From Actinomycetes bacterium (lineage in GTDB: Bacteria; Actinomycetota; Actinomycetes; Propionibacteriales; Propionibacteriaceae): DNA of 27,459 nucleotides. The position numbers were made by a program, and so were the translations under genes. The first letter of the stretch is position 1. Each line of letters begins with the position of its first letter. Below are positions 15,338 through 22,726 of this stretch, one piece after another. The stretch lies in contig WQUE01000101.1 of NCBI GenBank assembly GCA_009785885.1, positions 1 to 27,459 on the forward strand, written 5' to 3'. Below the pieces are notes generated by a model. The model had not been told where the DNA came from. It saw only the letters and a program-made list of their open reading frames with translations, and ran no database searches.

Positions 15338-15355
15338 CCGGTGAGAGATCACCGG
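15338..15355. promoter_or_regulatory. Perfect 7-bp hairpin with GAGA loop upstream of fabD
   Basis: CCGGTGA-GAGA-TCACCGG is a perfect inverted repeat with a GNRA-type tetraloop. It lies between the terminator and the CTTGTA palindrome. It has no T tract, so it is more likely an operator half-site pair or RNA structure than a terminator. The function is inferred only. Confidence 0.4.
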
Positions 15356-15369
15356 GATGGTCCCGAGCG

Positions 15370-15388
15370 CTTGTAGAAAACGTACAAG
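15370..15388. promoter_or_regulatory. Palindromic operator candidate upstream of fabD-acpP-fabF
   Basis: CTTGTA (15370-15375), seven bases, TACAAG (15383-15388): a perfect 6-bp inverted repeat with the N7 spacing typical of dimeric helix-turn-helix regulators. It is embedded in an A/T-richer stretch that also has GAAAAC (15376-15381) inverted as GTTTTC (15399-15404). A TTGACG at 15417-15422 could be a -35. Actinobacterial fabD operons are controlled by dedicated regulators (FasR/MabR types) binding inverted repeats upstream, so a lipid-responsive operator is a reasonable inference. No regulator gene is adjacent here. Confidence 0.55.
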
Positions 15389-15455
15389 GAAGCGGACAGT
15401 TTTCCGGGGTGTTCGTTTGACGGACTCTCCGGTCGTGCACGACAGGATGGGAAGC

Positions 15456-16415
15456 ATGTTGGCGATCGTGGCCCCGGGACAGGGGGCGCAGCACCCGGGT
15501 TTCCTCGCCCCCTGGCTGGAACTGCCGGCGTGTTCCGCGCTCGTCGATGCCCTGTCCGCGATCGTGCGGCTTGATCTTGCAGCACTCGGCTCCACCGCCG
15601 ATGCGGGGACCCTGCAGGACACCGCGGTCGCCCAGCCGTTGCTCGTCGTGGCCGCGATCGGCGCGGCCCGTGCGCTCGACGACGGCGACGCCTTGGCGGA
15701 TCCCCGTGTGCCCACGGCGCTGCACCGGGGGGACGTCGTCGCCGGCCATTCGGTGGGCGAGATCGGGGCGGCCGTCCTGGCCGGCATCCTGTCGGACTGC
15801 GAGGCCGCCCACCTCGTGCGCGAGCGCAGCGCCGCCATGGCGGCGCTGACCAGGACCGAGGCGACCGGAATGGCTGCCCTGCTCGGCGGTGAGCCGGACG
15901 CGGTCCTGGCCGCCATCGCGGCCGCCGGCGCGTCCCCAGCCAATTTCAACGGGCCCGGCCAGATCGTGGCCGGTGGTACGCTGCGCGCGCTGGCGGCGCT
16001 GCGGCAGGCCGCGCCGGCTCGCTGCCGGGTACGTCCCCTCGCCGTTGCCGGCGCGTTCCACACCGACCACATGACCCCCGCCGTGGCCGGCCTCGCCGAG
16101 GTCGCCGCCGGTCTTCACCCGCACGACCCGGCCGTCCCGTTCGTGTCGAACCTCGACGGCACCGTCGTCACCGACGGCGCGGAGGCGCTGGACCGGCTCA
16201 CCCATCAGATTGCCCTGCCCGTCCGGTGGGATCTGTGCCTGACGCGTTTCGCGACGCTCGGCGTCACCGGGCTGCTCGAGCTTCCTCCCGCCGGAACGCT
16301 CGTCGCACTGGCCCGGCGTGCCCTTCCGGGCGTGGCGACGTTCACCCTCGACCGCCCCGACCAACTGGACGATGCCCGAGCCTTCGTCGCCTCCCACACC
16401 GGTGCCCTGACCTAG
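15456..16415 (+). CDS. fabD: Malonyl-CoA:ACP malonyltransferase
   Basis: Transfers malonyl from CoA to acyl carrier protein to supply extender units for type II fatty-acid synthesis; 319 aa, cytoplasmic. The start ATG 15456 gives the conserved M-L-A-I-V-A-P-G-Q-G-A-Q; longer in-frame starts add unconserved residues. The nucleophile S99 sits in GHSVGE (97-102), the malonyl-carboxylate-binding Arg is in the VRER segment (about 122), and the catalytic H202 is in AGAFHTDHM. The NFNGPGQIV motif at 163-171 is typical. It is first in fabD-acpP-fabF with 48 bp to acpP; the palindromes upstream suggest operon-level control. The length matches the family (about 310 aa). Confidence 0.96.
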   Translation: MLAIVAPGQGAQHPGFLAPWLELPACSALVDALSAIVRLDLAALGSTADAGTLQDTAVAQPLLVVAAIGAARALDDGDALADPRVPTALHRGDVVAGHSVGEIGAAVLAGILSDCEAAHLVRERSAAMAALTRTEATGMAALLGGEPDAVLAAIAAAGASPANFNGPGQIVAGGTLRALAALRQAAPARCRVRPLAVAGAFHTDHMTPAVAGLAEVAAGLHPHDPAVPFVSNLDGTVVTDGAEALDRLTHQIALPVRWDLCLTRFATLGVTGLLELPPAGTLVALARRALPGVATFTLDRPDQLDDARAFVASHTGALT

Positions 16416-16463
16416 GGCTCCCCCACGACCACCTCACCAACCGACACAAAGGAGACACACCTC

Positions 16464-16721
16464 ATGGATACGCAAACCATCCTCGCCGGCATCGCCGCGA
16501 TCGTCAACGAGGTGACGGGGGCCCCCGTCGACTCGGTGCAGCCCGACAAGGCGTTCATGGACGACCTGGATGTCGACTCGCTGTCGATGGTCGAGATCGT
16601 GTATGCCTGCGAGGACAAGTTCGGGGTGTCGATCCCCGACGACGCGGCCAAGGATCTGGTGACCGTCGGGGACGCGGTGGCCTTCATCCAGGGGGCCGCA
16701 CCCGTGCCCGCCGCGGCCTGA
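16464..16721 (+). CDS. acpP: Acyl carrier protein
   Basis: Acyl carrier protein, 85 aa, which carries fatty-acyl intermediates on a 4'-phosphopantetheine arm. The attachment serine is S39 in DLDVDSLSMVE, the canonical D-S-L motif. The four-helix acidic pattern (DKAFMDDLDVDSL, ACEDKFGVSIPDD) is intact. The tail PVPAAA is slightly longer than in E. coli AcpP, as is common in actinobacteria (AcpM-like). ATG 16464 is preceded by AAAGGAGA. It lies between fabD and fabF, so it serves those enzymes directly; FabD H202/S99 loads it and FabF condenses on it. Confidence 0.97.
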   Translation: MDTQTILAGIAAIVNEVTGAPVDSVQPDKAFMDDLDVDSLSMVEIVYACEDKFGVSIPDDAAKDLVTVGDAVAFIQGAAPVPAAA

Positions 16722-16746
16722 GCCGCCGCGTCGCAAGACCAGTTCC

Positions 16747-18003
16747 ATGACCGACATCGTCATCACCGGGCTGGGGGCCATCACGCCCCTGGGCGATGAT
16801 GTGCCGAGCACCTGGCGTGCCATGCTCGCGGGGGCCAGCGGGGTGCGTCCGATCGAGGCGGCCTGGGCAGCCGATCTTCCGGTGCGGTTTGCCGCGCAGG
16901 TCGTCCTCGACGCTCCGGCGCGGCTCGGCCGCGTCGCCGCACGCCGCATGGACAAGGTGACCCAGGTGGCGATGGTCGCGCTGCACGAGGCGTGGGCCGA
17001 TGCGGGGCTCGCCGCCGGCGACGTGGCCGATCCGGACCGGACGGGCGTCGTGCTGGGAACGGGCATCGCCGGGCTGGAGACGACACTCGCCGCGTGGGAC
17101 ACCCTGCGCGAGCAGGGAACGCGCCGGGTCAGCCCGCTGACCGTCCCCATGCTCATGGCGAATGCGCCTGCGGCCCAGGTGGGGCTTGCGATCGGGGCCC
17201 GGGCCTGCGTCCGCACGGCGGTCGCGGCGTGCGCCTCCTCCAATGACGCCCTCGCGATGGCCCTGGACGAGTTGCGCCTGGGCCGGGCCGATGTCGTGGT
17301 CGCCGGTGGTGCCGAGGCGTGCATCCTGCCGTTCACGATGGCGTCGTTTGCCCAGATGCAGGCACTGTCGACCCGCAACGACGAGCCGGAACGTGCGTCG
17401 CGCCCGTTCGACACCGAACGTGACGGGTTCGTGCTCGGTGAGGGGGCGGCCCTGCTGGTCCTGGAGACGCTCGCCCATGCCACGAGCCGGGGTGCCCGGA
17501 TCTACGGGACGCTCGCCGGGGCGGGCCTGTCCGCCGACTCCCACGACATCGTCCAACCCGACCCGAGCGGCGACGGCCAGCGCCTGGCCCTCCAGCGGGC
17601 GATGGCGGACGCCGGGGTGTCCCCACGCGACATCGTCCACGTCAACGCCCACGCGACCTCGACGCCGGCGGGCGACATGGCGGAGGCCCGGGCGATCACG
17701 GCCGCCCTGGGCGGCGAGTCGGATCACGTGATCGTGACCGCCCCGAAATCCCAGACCGGGCATCTGCTGGGGGCCGCCGGTGCGCTGGAGGCGCTTGCCA
17801 CCGTGCTGGCGCTGCGCGACCGCGTCGTCCCCCCAACCATCAACCTCGACCACCCGGAACCGACCCTCGGCCTGGACGTCGCCACCACGGCTCGCCCGCT
17901 GCCCCCCGCCGGCCCCCTGGCAGCCGTGAGCAACTCGTTCGGTTTCGGCGGTCACAACGTCACCCTCGTCTTCACCGATCAGCACCGGACCGACGGGCGT
18001 TGA
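16747..18003 (+). CDS. fabF: Beta-ketoacyl-ACP synthase II
   Basis: Condensing enzyme that elongates acyl-ACP with malonyl-ACP (FabF/KasA type), 418 aa. The thiolase-fold catalytic triad is visible: C162 in TAVAACASS, H302 in NAHATSTPAGD, and K334 with H339 in KSQTGHLLGAAG. The C-terminal NSFGFGGHN glycine-rich loop is present. The start ATG 16747 lies 25 bp after acpP and has no strong Shine-Dalgarno, so it probably depends on translation from acpP. fabH, fabG and accD, which sit next to fabF in some relatives, are not here. The length is standard for FabF (about 410-420 aa). Confidence 0.96.
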   Translation: MTDIVITGLGAITPLGDDVPSTWRAMLAGASGVRPIEAAWAADLPVRFAAQVVLDAPARLGRVAARRMDKVTQVAMVALHEAWADAGLAAGDVADPDRTGVVLGTGIAGLETTLAAWDTLREQGTRRVSPLTVPMLMANAPAAQVGLAIGARACVRTAVAACASSNDALAMALDELRLGRADVVVAGGAEACILPFTMASFAQMQALSTRNDEPERASRPFDTERDGFVLGEGAALLVLETLAHATSRGARIYGTLAGAGLSADSHDIVQPDPSGDGQRLALQRAMADAGVSPRDIVHVNAHATSTPAGDMAEARAITAALGGESDHVIVTAPKSQTGHLLGAAGALEALATVLALRDRVVPPTINLDHPEPTLGLDVATTARPLPPAGPLAAVSNSFGFGGHNVTLVFTDQHRTDGR

Positions 18004-18038
18004 TGGCGCGAAGGGCGGAGCGCCTCGCCTGTGCGTAC

Positions 18039-18044
18039 TAGGGT
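18039..18044 (+). promoter_or_regulatory. Candidate -10 box for the S9 peptidase gene (leaderless)
   Basis: TAGGGT is followed by six bases and the ATG at 18051, the spacing expected for a leaderless transcript. The same AGGG could instead act as a weak ribosome binding site on a fabF read-through mRNA, so the call is tentative. Confidence 0.35.
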
Positions 18045-18050
18045 GATCGC

Positions 18051-20069
18051 ATGACCGATTCCTCGCGCACAGCGCCCTTCGGCAGTTGGCCCTCGCCGCT
18101 CTCGATCGATGCCGCCCTGGCCGGTGAGGCCGGGGCGGGCGGTCTGTGCGCGGACGGCGCGGACCTGTTGTGGGTGGAGACCGTACCGGCGCAGGACGGC
18201 CGGTGTACCCTGATGCGCCTGCGCGAGGAACGCCTCGAGGAGTTGACGCCGCTGCCGTGCGACGTGCGCAGCCGGGTGAACCAGTACGGTGGCGGCGAGT
18301 TCCACGCCGCGGGTGGGTCCGTCGCGTGGTGCGACGACCACGACAACACCGTGTGGCTGGCGACGCCCGACGGCGCCCGTCACCAGATCGCCGCCGGGGG
18401 TACGCGCCACCATTTCGGCGACCTGCGCGTCGTCCCCGAACTCCCGGCGGTCCTGGCGGTGCGCGAGGAGGAACGGGATGACGGCGGGCAGGCCATCACG
18501 ACGCTCGTCGCGCTCCCCTGGCCGGCGCGCCGCGCCTCGGCGGAACCGCAGACGGGGGAAGTCCTCTGCGAGGGCGCCGACTTCTACGCCAACCCGGAGG
18601 CTGGACCGGGTGGACAGATCGCCTGGATCGAATGGAACCATCCCGACATGCCCTGGGACGCGACATCGTTGCGCGTCGGGGAACTGCGTCTGGGTTCGGG
18701 CCACGTCACCGTCCGACCCACCACGGTCGTGGCGGGCCGGGGCGCGCCGGGCGTGATGCGCGATGTCAGCGTGCAGCATCCGCGTTGGCTGCCCGACCGG
18801 CGGCTGGCCTTCATGAGCGACGAGTCCGGGTTCTGGAACCTGAACGTGTGGGATGGCCGGACCGCGGCCGCCGTTCACAAGGACCTGTGCGACTTCGACT
18901 GGCCCGCCTGGCAGCTGGGCAACAACGTCTACGCGATGCTGGACGACCGCCACGTGCTCGGCAGTCTGTGCGATGAGGGTGTCGTCTTCCTCGCGACGGT
19001 GGATCTGTCGACCGGCGATGTGTCGCGGGCGGCCAGTGTCGCCGGGGTGAATGGGGTCGCCGCCGTGGCGGGAACGGGGTACGCCCTGGTCACCCGCCCG
19101 GCGGCCCGGCCGGCGCTGGTGCGCGTGACACCCGAGGGCACGCTGCGCGTCGTGCACACGATCGGGGCGGCCGCCCTGCCCGACTGCACGTCGGTGCCGC
19201 GCTCGATCAGCTTCCCGGGGCCGGCCGGGGAGGTGCAGGCGTGGTTCTATCCGCCGGTCGGCGATGGCTGGCGCGGTCCGGACGGCGAGAAGCCGCCGCT
19301 GGTGGTGCGCTCGCACGGCGGCCCCACGGCGTTCGCCAGCGACCAGTGGCGTGCCTCGGTCCAGTTCTGGACATCCCGGGGTTTCGCCTACCTCGACGTC
19401 AACTACTCGGGTTCCTCCGGTTTCGGCCGCGCCTACCGGAACCGGCTGCGCGGGCAGTGGGGCGTCTTGGACGTCGAGGACTGCGTGGCGGGCGTCCGCG
19501 CCATCGTGGGTGCGGGACTGGCCGACCCGGCGCGGGTCGCCATCAGCGGCGGCAGCGCCGGCGGCTTCACCACGTTGCAGGCCCTGACCAGCACGGATGT
19601 GTTCGCGGCCGGTGTGTCGAGCTATGGTATCGGCGACCTCGAGTTGCTCGCCCGCGACACCCACAAGTTCGAGTCCCGCTACACCGACGGTCTCGTCGGC
19701 CCCTACCCCGAGGCCCAGGCGGTCTTCCGGGAGCGCTCCCCCCTCCACCACCTGGACCGCCTGCGCACGCCGATGCTCATCATGCAGGGCGCGGACGATC
19801 GCGTCGTGCCGCCGGAGCAGGCGACGGCGATGGCCGATGCGGTCCGTGCACGCGGTCTCCCGGTGGCCCTGCTGATGTTCGAGGGCGAAGGGCACGGTTT
19901 CCGCAAGGAGTCCTCGCGTCGCGCCGCCCTGGAGGCAGAACTCAGCTTCTACGCACAAATGTTCGGTTTCGCGCCGGCCGACCCGGTGCCCGTCCTCGCG
20001 ATCGAGAACCTGCCGGCCACCGCCGGCCCCGTCCGGGCCCGGCGTGCCTCGCCGATCACGGACCAGTAG
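18051..20069 (+). CDS. S9 family serine peptidase (prolyl oligopeptidase / acylaminoacyl-peptidase like)
   Basis: Cytoplasmic alpha/beta-hydrolase peptidase of 672 aa with no signal peptide. The N-terminal about 385 residues form a beta-propeller-like domain (recurring LxxVRE..., WxPDRRLAFMSDESGFWNLNVW). The C-terminal catalytic domain has SHGGPTAF (421-428), the nucleophile S502 in ISGGSAGGF, D583 in QGADDRVVP and H615 in EGEGHGF, a complete Ser-Asp-His triad. The pattern fits the S9C / dipeptidyl-peptidase branch that trims oligopeptides or acylated peptides; exact specificity cannot be told. It follows fabF by 47 bp and its own -10 is likely. Its last 14 bp overlap the 3' end of yggS on the other strand. 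Confidence 0.92.
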   Translation: MTDSSRTAPFGSWPSPLSIDAALAGEAGAGGLCADGADLLWVETVPAQDGRCTLMRLREERLEELTPLPCDVRSRVNQYGGGEFHAAGGSVAWCDDHDNTVWLATPDGARHQIAAGGTRHHFGDLRVVPELPAVLAVREEERDDGGQAITTLVALPWPARRASAEPQTGEVLCEGADFYANPEAGPGGQIAWIEWNHPDMPWDATSLRVGELRLGSGHVTVRPTTVVAGRGAPGVMRDVSVQHPRWLPDRRLAFMSDESGFWNLNVWDGRTAAAVHKDLCDFDWPAWQLGNNVYAMLDDRHVLGSLCDEGVVFLATVDLSTGDVSRAASVAGVNGVAAVAGTGYALVTRPAARPALVRVTPEGTLRVVHTIGAAALPDCTSVPRSISFPGPAGEVQAWFYPPVGDGWRGPDGEKPPLVVRSHGGPTAFASDQWRASVQFWTSRGFAYLDVNYSGSSGFGRAYRNRLRGQWGVLDVEDCVAGVRAIVGAGLADPARVAISGGSAGGFTTLQALTSTDVFAAGVSSYGIGDLELLARDTHKFESRYTDGLVGPYPEAQAVFRERSPLHHLDRLRTPMLIMQGADDRVVPPEQATAMADAVRARGLPVALLMFEGEGHGFRKESSRRAALEAELSFYAQMFGFAPADPVPVLAIENLPATAGPVRARRASPITDQ

Positions 20070-20796
20070 GGGCCGACGTCCGTGCGCCGAAGATCGCGGT
20101 GCCCACGCGCACGGTGGTCGAACCGTTGATGATCGCCCGCTCGTAGTCGCCCGACATGCCCATCGAGAGTTCGGCCCAGTCGGCGCCGGGGACACCGTCG
20201 TCGCGCAGTCGGTCCCGGAGGTCGCGCAACGTCGCGAAGCACCGGTCGACCACCCCCACGTCGGCGGTGTTGGCGGCGACCGTCATGAGCCCGCGGACGC
20301 GCAGACTCGCCATCGGCGCGAGCCCGCGGGCAAAGGCACCGACCTCGGATGGGGCGAGCCCGTGCTTGGTCGTCTCCCCCGACGTGTTCACCTCGATGAG
20401 CACGTCCAGGCCATGCCCGGCGGCCTGCAGGTGCCGGTCCAGGGCGGCGGCGAGCCGCGGCGAATCGAGGGCCTGGAACTCGGCGGCAAACCGCGCGGCC
20501 AGGGCCGCCTTGTTGGTTTGCAGGTGACCGATCAACGCGAAACGCAGCGCGGGCAGCGCCTCGGCCTTCGCGGCCAACTCTTGGGGACGGTTCTCTCCGA
20601 ACGTGTCCAGGCCGCTCGCCTGCGCCACGGCGAGCATCTCGGAGACAGGGCGGGTCTTGCTGACCGGCAAGAGACGCACGACGGCCGGGTCCCGTCCGGC
20701 CTGCTCGCAGGCCGCGGCGATCCGTCGCCGTACCTCCGCGACCCGTGCCGACAGAGTGTCCCCGTCGACGCCAGGCGTGTTCTGGCCGTCGGTCAC
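20056..20796 (-). CDS. yggS: Pyridoxal phosphate homeostasis protein (YggS/PLPBP)
   Basis: PLP-binding protein of 246 aa with the alanine-racemase N-terminal-type TIM barrel, which buffers vitamin B6 pools and affects amino/keto-acid balance. The PLP lysine is K47 in LLPVSKTRP. FGENRPQE, LIGHLQTNK, EVNTSGE, GLMTV, SMGMSGDY and VRVGTAIFG are all present in order. The start is GTG 20796-20794, which shares one base with the TAG stop of the VWA gene before it, so it is translated by coupling as the last gene of the moxR operon. In many actinobacteria this gene lies near ftsZ, so the placement here is unusual. The 3' end overlaps the S9 peptidase gene convergently by 14 bp. Confidence 0.94.
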   Translation of the reverse strand: MTDGQNTPGVDGDTLSARVAEVRRRIAAACEQAGRDPAVVRLLPVSKTRPVSEMLAVAQASGLDTFGENRPQELAAKAEALPALRFALIGHLQTNKAALAARFAAEFQALDSPRLAAALDRHLQAAGHGLDVLIEVNTSGETTKHGLAPSEVGAFARGLAPMASLRVRGLMTVAANTADVGVVDRCFATLRDLRDRLRDDGVPGADWAELSMGMSGDYERAIINGSTTVRVGTAIFGARTSAPTGP

Positions 20797-21755
20797 TACG
20801 GCCACCTCGCCGCCAGTGAGATCACCCCGGCCCCGGCGATCACCGCGAACAGGAGCGCGATGCCGGCGAACCGTTCGGTGATCTCGGCCGTCTGTTTGTC
20901 GTACCCGATCGAATGCGCGATCGTGCGGTAGACCTCGGACAGGTCCTGTTCGGTCGTGGCCGAGAACTTCTTCCCCCCGGAGATCTTGGCGATGTTCAGC
21001 AGTTCGGCGTGGTTCACGGGCACCGAGGCGCGCCGGCCGTTCTCCACGACGTAGCCGTTCGGTGTACCGAACGCAATGGTGTAGACCGGTACCCCCTGGT
21101 CCTTCGCGGCGTGGGCGGCATCCGACGAGCTGCGGCCCACGTTCGTGGCGCCGTCGGAGAGCAGCACGACGGCACCCGGCGCCGGGTCGTCCGGATGGTT
21201 GGGGTCCGGCGGGGCCATGCCCAACGCGTACAGCGACTGGTAGATTCCCTCCCCGATCGCCGTGGAGGGGCCGAGGCTCAACGCGTCGATGGCGCGCTTC
21301 GCGGCCCCCCGGTCGGTCGACGGCGGCATGACGACGCTCGCTGTGCCCGAGAAGCTGACGATCGCCAGGTTGAAGCCCGCGGGCAGCATGTCGACGAAGC
21401 TCTCCGCCGCCTGTTTGGCCGCGGTGAGCCGGTTGGGCGACACGTCCGAGGCCTCCATCGACCGGGACACGTCGATCGCCAGGACGATGGTGGCACGATC
21501 GCGGGGCACGTCGATGTACGCGGTCGGCATGGCGTAGGCCACCACGAGGGCGGCGAGCGACAGCAACGCCGCGGACACGGAGAAGTGCCGCTTCCACGGC
21601 GACTCCAGCGGCAGCAGACGATCGAGCCGGCGGTTGCGCCGTCCCGGAACGAGCCGGGCACTGAGCAGGATGTACAGCCCGGCGATCGTCGGGACCAGCA
21701 GCAGCCACCACAGGCGCTGCGGTGCAAGGAAGCCCAGTTCACAGATCACGGTCAT
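20796..21755 (-). CDS. VWA domain membrane protein (BatA/BatB-like, second copy)
   Basis: Protein of 319 aa with two N-terminal transmembrane helices (about 13-33 and 58-77), a von Willebrand factor A domain and a C-terminal transmembrane helix (about 293-313). The metal-ion-dependent adhesion site is complete: DVSRS at 95-99, the Thr in STAIGEG and the Asp in LLSDGATNVG. Such proteins act with MoxR AAA+ ATPases and DUF58 proteins in envelope or metal-insertion chaperone systems. The start ATG 21755 overlaps the previous TGA stop by one base (TGATG). It is a paralogue of the gene before it: both end in ...AARWP and share IAFGTxNGYV and related stretches. Confidence 0.92.
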   Translation of the reverse strand: MTVICELGFLAPQRLWWLLLVPTIAGLYILLSARLVPGRRNRRLDRLLPLESPWKRHFSVSAALLSLAALVVAYAMPTAYIDVPRDRATIVLAIDVSRSMEASDVSPNRLTAAKQAAESFVDMLPAGFNLAIVSFSGTASVVMPPSTDRGAAKRAIDALSLGPSTAIGEGIYQSLYALGMAPPDPNHPDDPAPGAVVLLSDGATNVGRSSSDAAHAAKDQGVPVYTIAFGTPNGYVVENGRRASVPVNHAELLNIAKISGGKKFSATTEQDLSEVYRTIAHSIGYDKQTAEITERFAGIALLFAVIAGAGVISLAARWP

Positions 21756-22726
21756 CACGGCCACCTCGCTGCCATCGATACGGCGCCGAGGGCGGCGACG
21801 ACGGCGAACGCCAACGCGTAGAGCGCCCACCGTGCCGTCACCTCGGTGTTCAGCTCGTCATAGCCGACGCTGCTCTTCAGGCGCGTGTACACCCGGTTCA
21901 ACTGGTCGGCGCTGGCGGCACTGGTCGCCTGCCCGCCGGTCGCCGCGGCGATGTCGGACAGAAGCTGCGTGTCGGGGGCGACCGCGTAACGCTCGCCGTC
22001 CAGGTCGACGTACCCGTTCTGCGTGCCGAACGCGATCGTGTACACCGGCACCTTCTGCTCGGCCGCCTTCCCCGCGGATGTCATCGGATCGGCACCGGAC
22101 GTGTTCGTGCCATCCGACAGCAGGATGACGAGCGACGGTGCCGGCTGGTCGCTGTCGCCGGCGGGGGCCTGCGCGATGGCGGCCAGGGCGGCGTCGATGG
22201 AGTCGCCGATGGCGGTGCCGTCCTGCAGCGTCATCTTGTTGATCGCGTTCTTGACGGCCGCGCGATCGGTGGTCGGCGGGGTGAGGGTTGCGGGCGCCCC
22301 GGACAGTTCGATCACGGCGACGTTGTACTGGCTGGGCAGCTGATCGACGAACGCGGTCGCGGCGGCCTTCGCCGCGTCGAGTCGGTTCGGGGTGACGTCG
22401 GTCGCCGCCATCGACTGCGACCCATCGAGGACGAGCACGACCGTCGCCCGCTCGCGCGGCACCTTCTCGATGCCGGCGGGGCGCGCCCAGGCCCCGGTGA
22501 CGAGCACCAGGGAACACAGGGCCATCGCGACGGTGACGTGGCGCCGCCACTGCCGCTGACGGGGCAGGACCGCCGCCAGCATGCCTGTGTTCGTGTAGCG
22601 GATTCCGTTGCGCCGCGAGAAGTGCAGGCCCAGGATGTAGAGCGCAATGAGGACCGGCAGCGCCAGCAGCGCCCACAAGCGCGCCGCCGCAAAGAACTCG
22701 AAGGGCCCAACCGGTACGGGAATCAC
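21755..22726 (-). CDS. VWA domain membrane protein (BatA/BatB-like, first copy)
   Basis: Protein of 323 aa with the same layout as its downstream paralogue: N-terminal helices (about 14-34 and 64-80), a VWA domain and a C-terminal helix. The MIDAS residues are present as DGSQS (101-105), GTAIGDS and LLSDGTNTSG. The start is GTG 22726-22724, which overlaps the DUF58 stop by four bases (GTGA), so no separate ribosome binding site is needed; the longer in-frame upstream reading lies inside DUF58 and is rejected. The most likely role is a partner of MoxR/DUF58 at the membrane. No BatD or TPR protein accompanies it here. Confidence 0.92.
   Translation of the reverse strand: MIPVPVGPFEFFAAARLWALLALPVLIALYILGLHFSRRNGIRYTNTGMLAAVLPRQRQWRRHVTVAMALCSLVLVTGAWARPAGIEKVPRERATVVLVLDGSQSMAATDVTPNRLDAAKAAATAFVDQLPSQYNVAVIELSGAPATLTPPTTDRAAVKNAINKMTLQDGTAIGDSIDAALAAIAQAPAGDSDQPAPSLVILLSDGTNTSGADPMTSAGKAAEQKVPVYTIAFGTQNGYVDLDGERYAVAPDTQLLSDIAAATGGQATSAASADQLNRVYTRLKSSVGYDELNTEVTARWALYALAFAVVAALGAVSMAARWP

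Noticed and set aside
18005..18024. GGCGC...GCGCC hairpin after fabF as terminator
   Set aside because: The stem is only five pairs with a 10-base loop and no T tract follows; too weak to call.
17979..20195. 738-residue open frame antisense to the S9 peptidase
   Set aside because: The plus strand holds a complete serine peptidase with its full catalytic triad; the antisense product has mirror-type composition and no motif.
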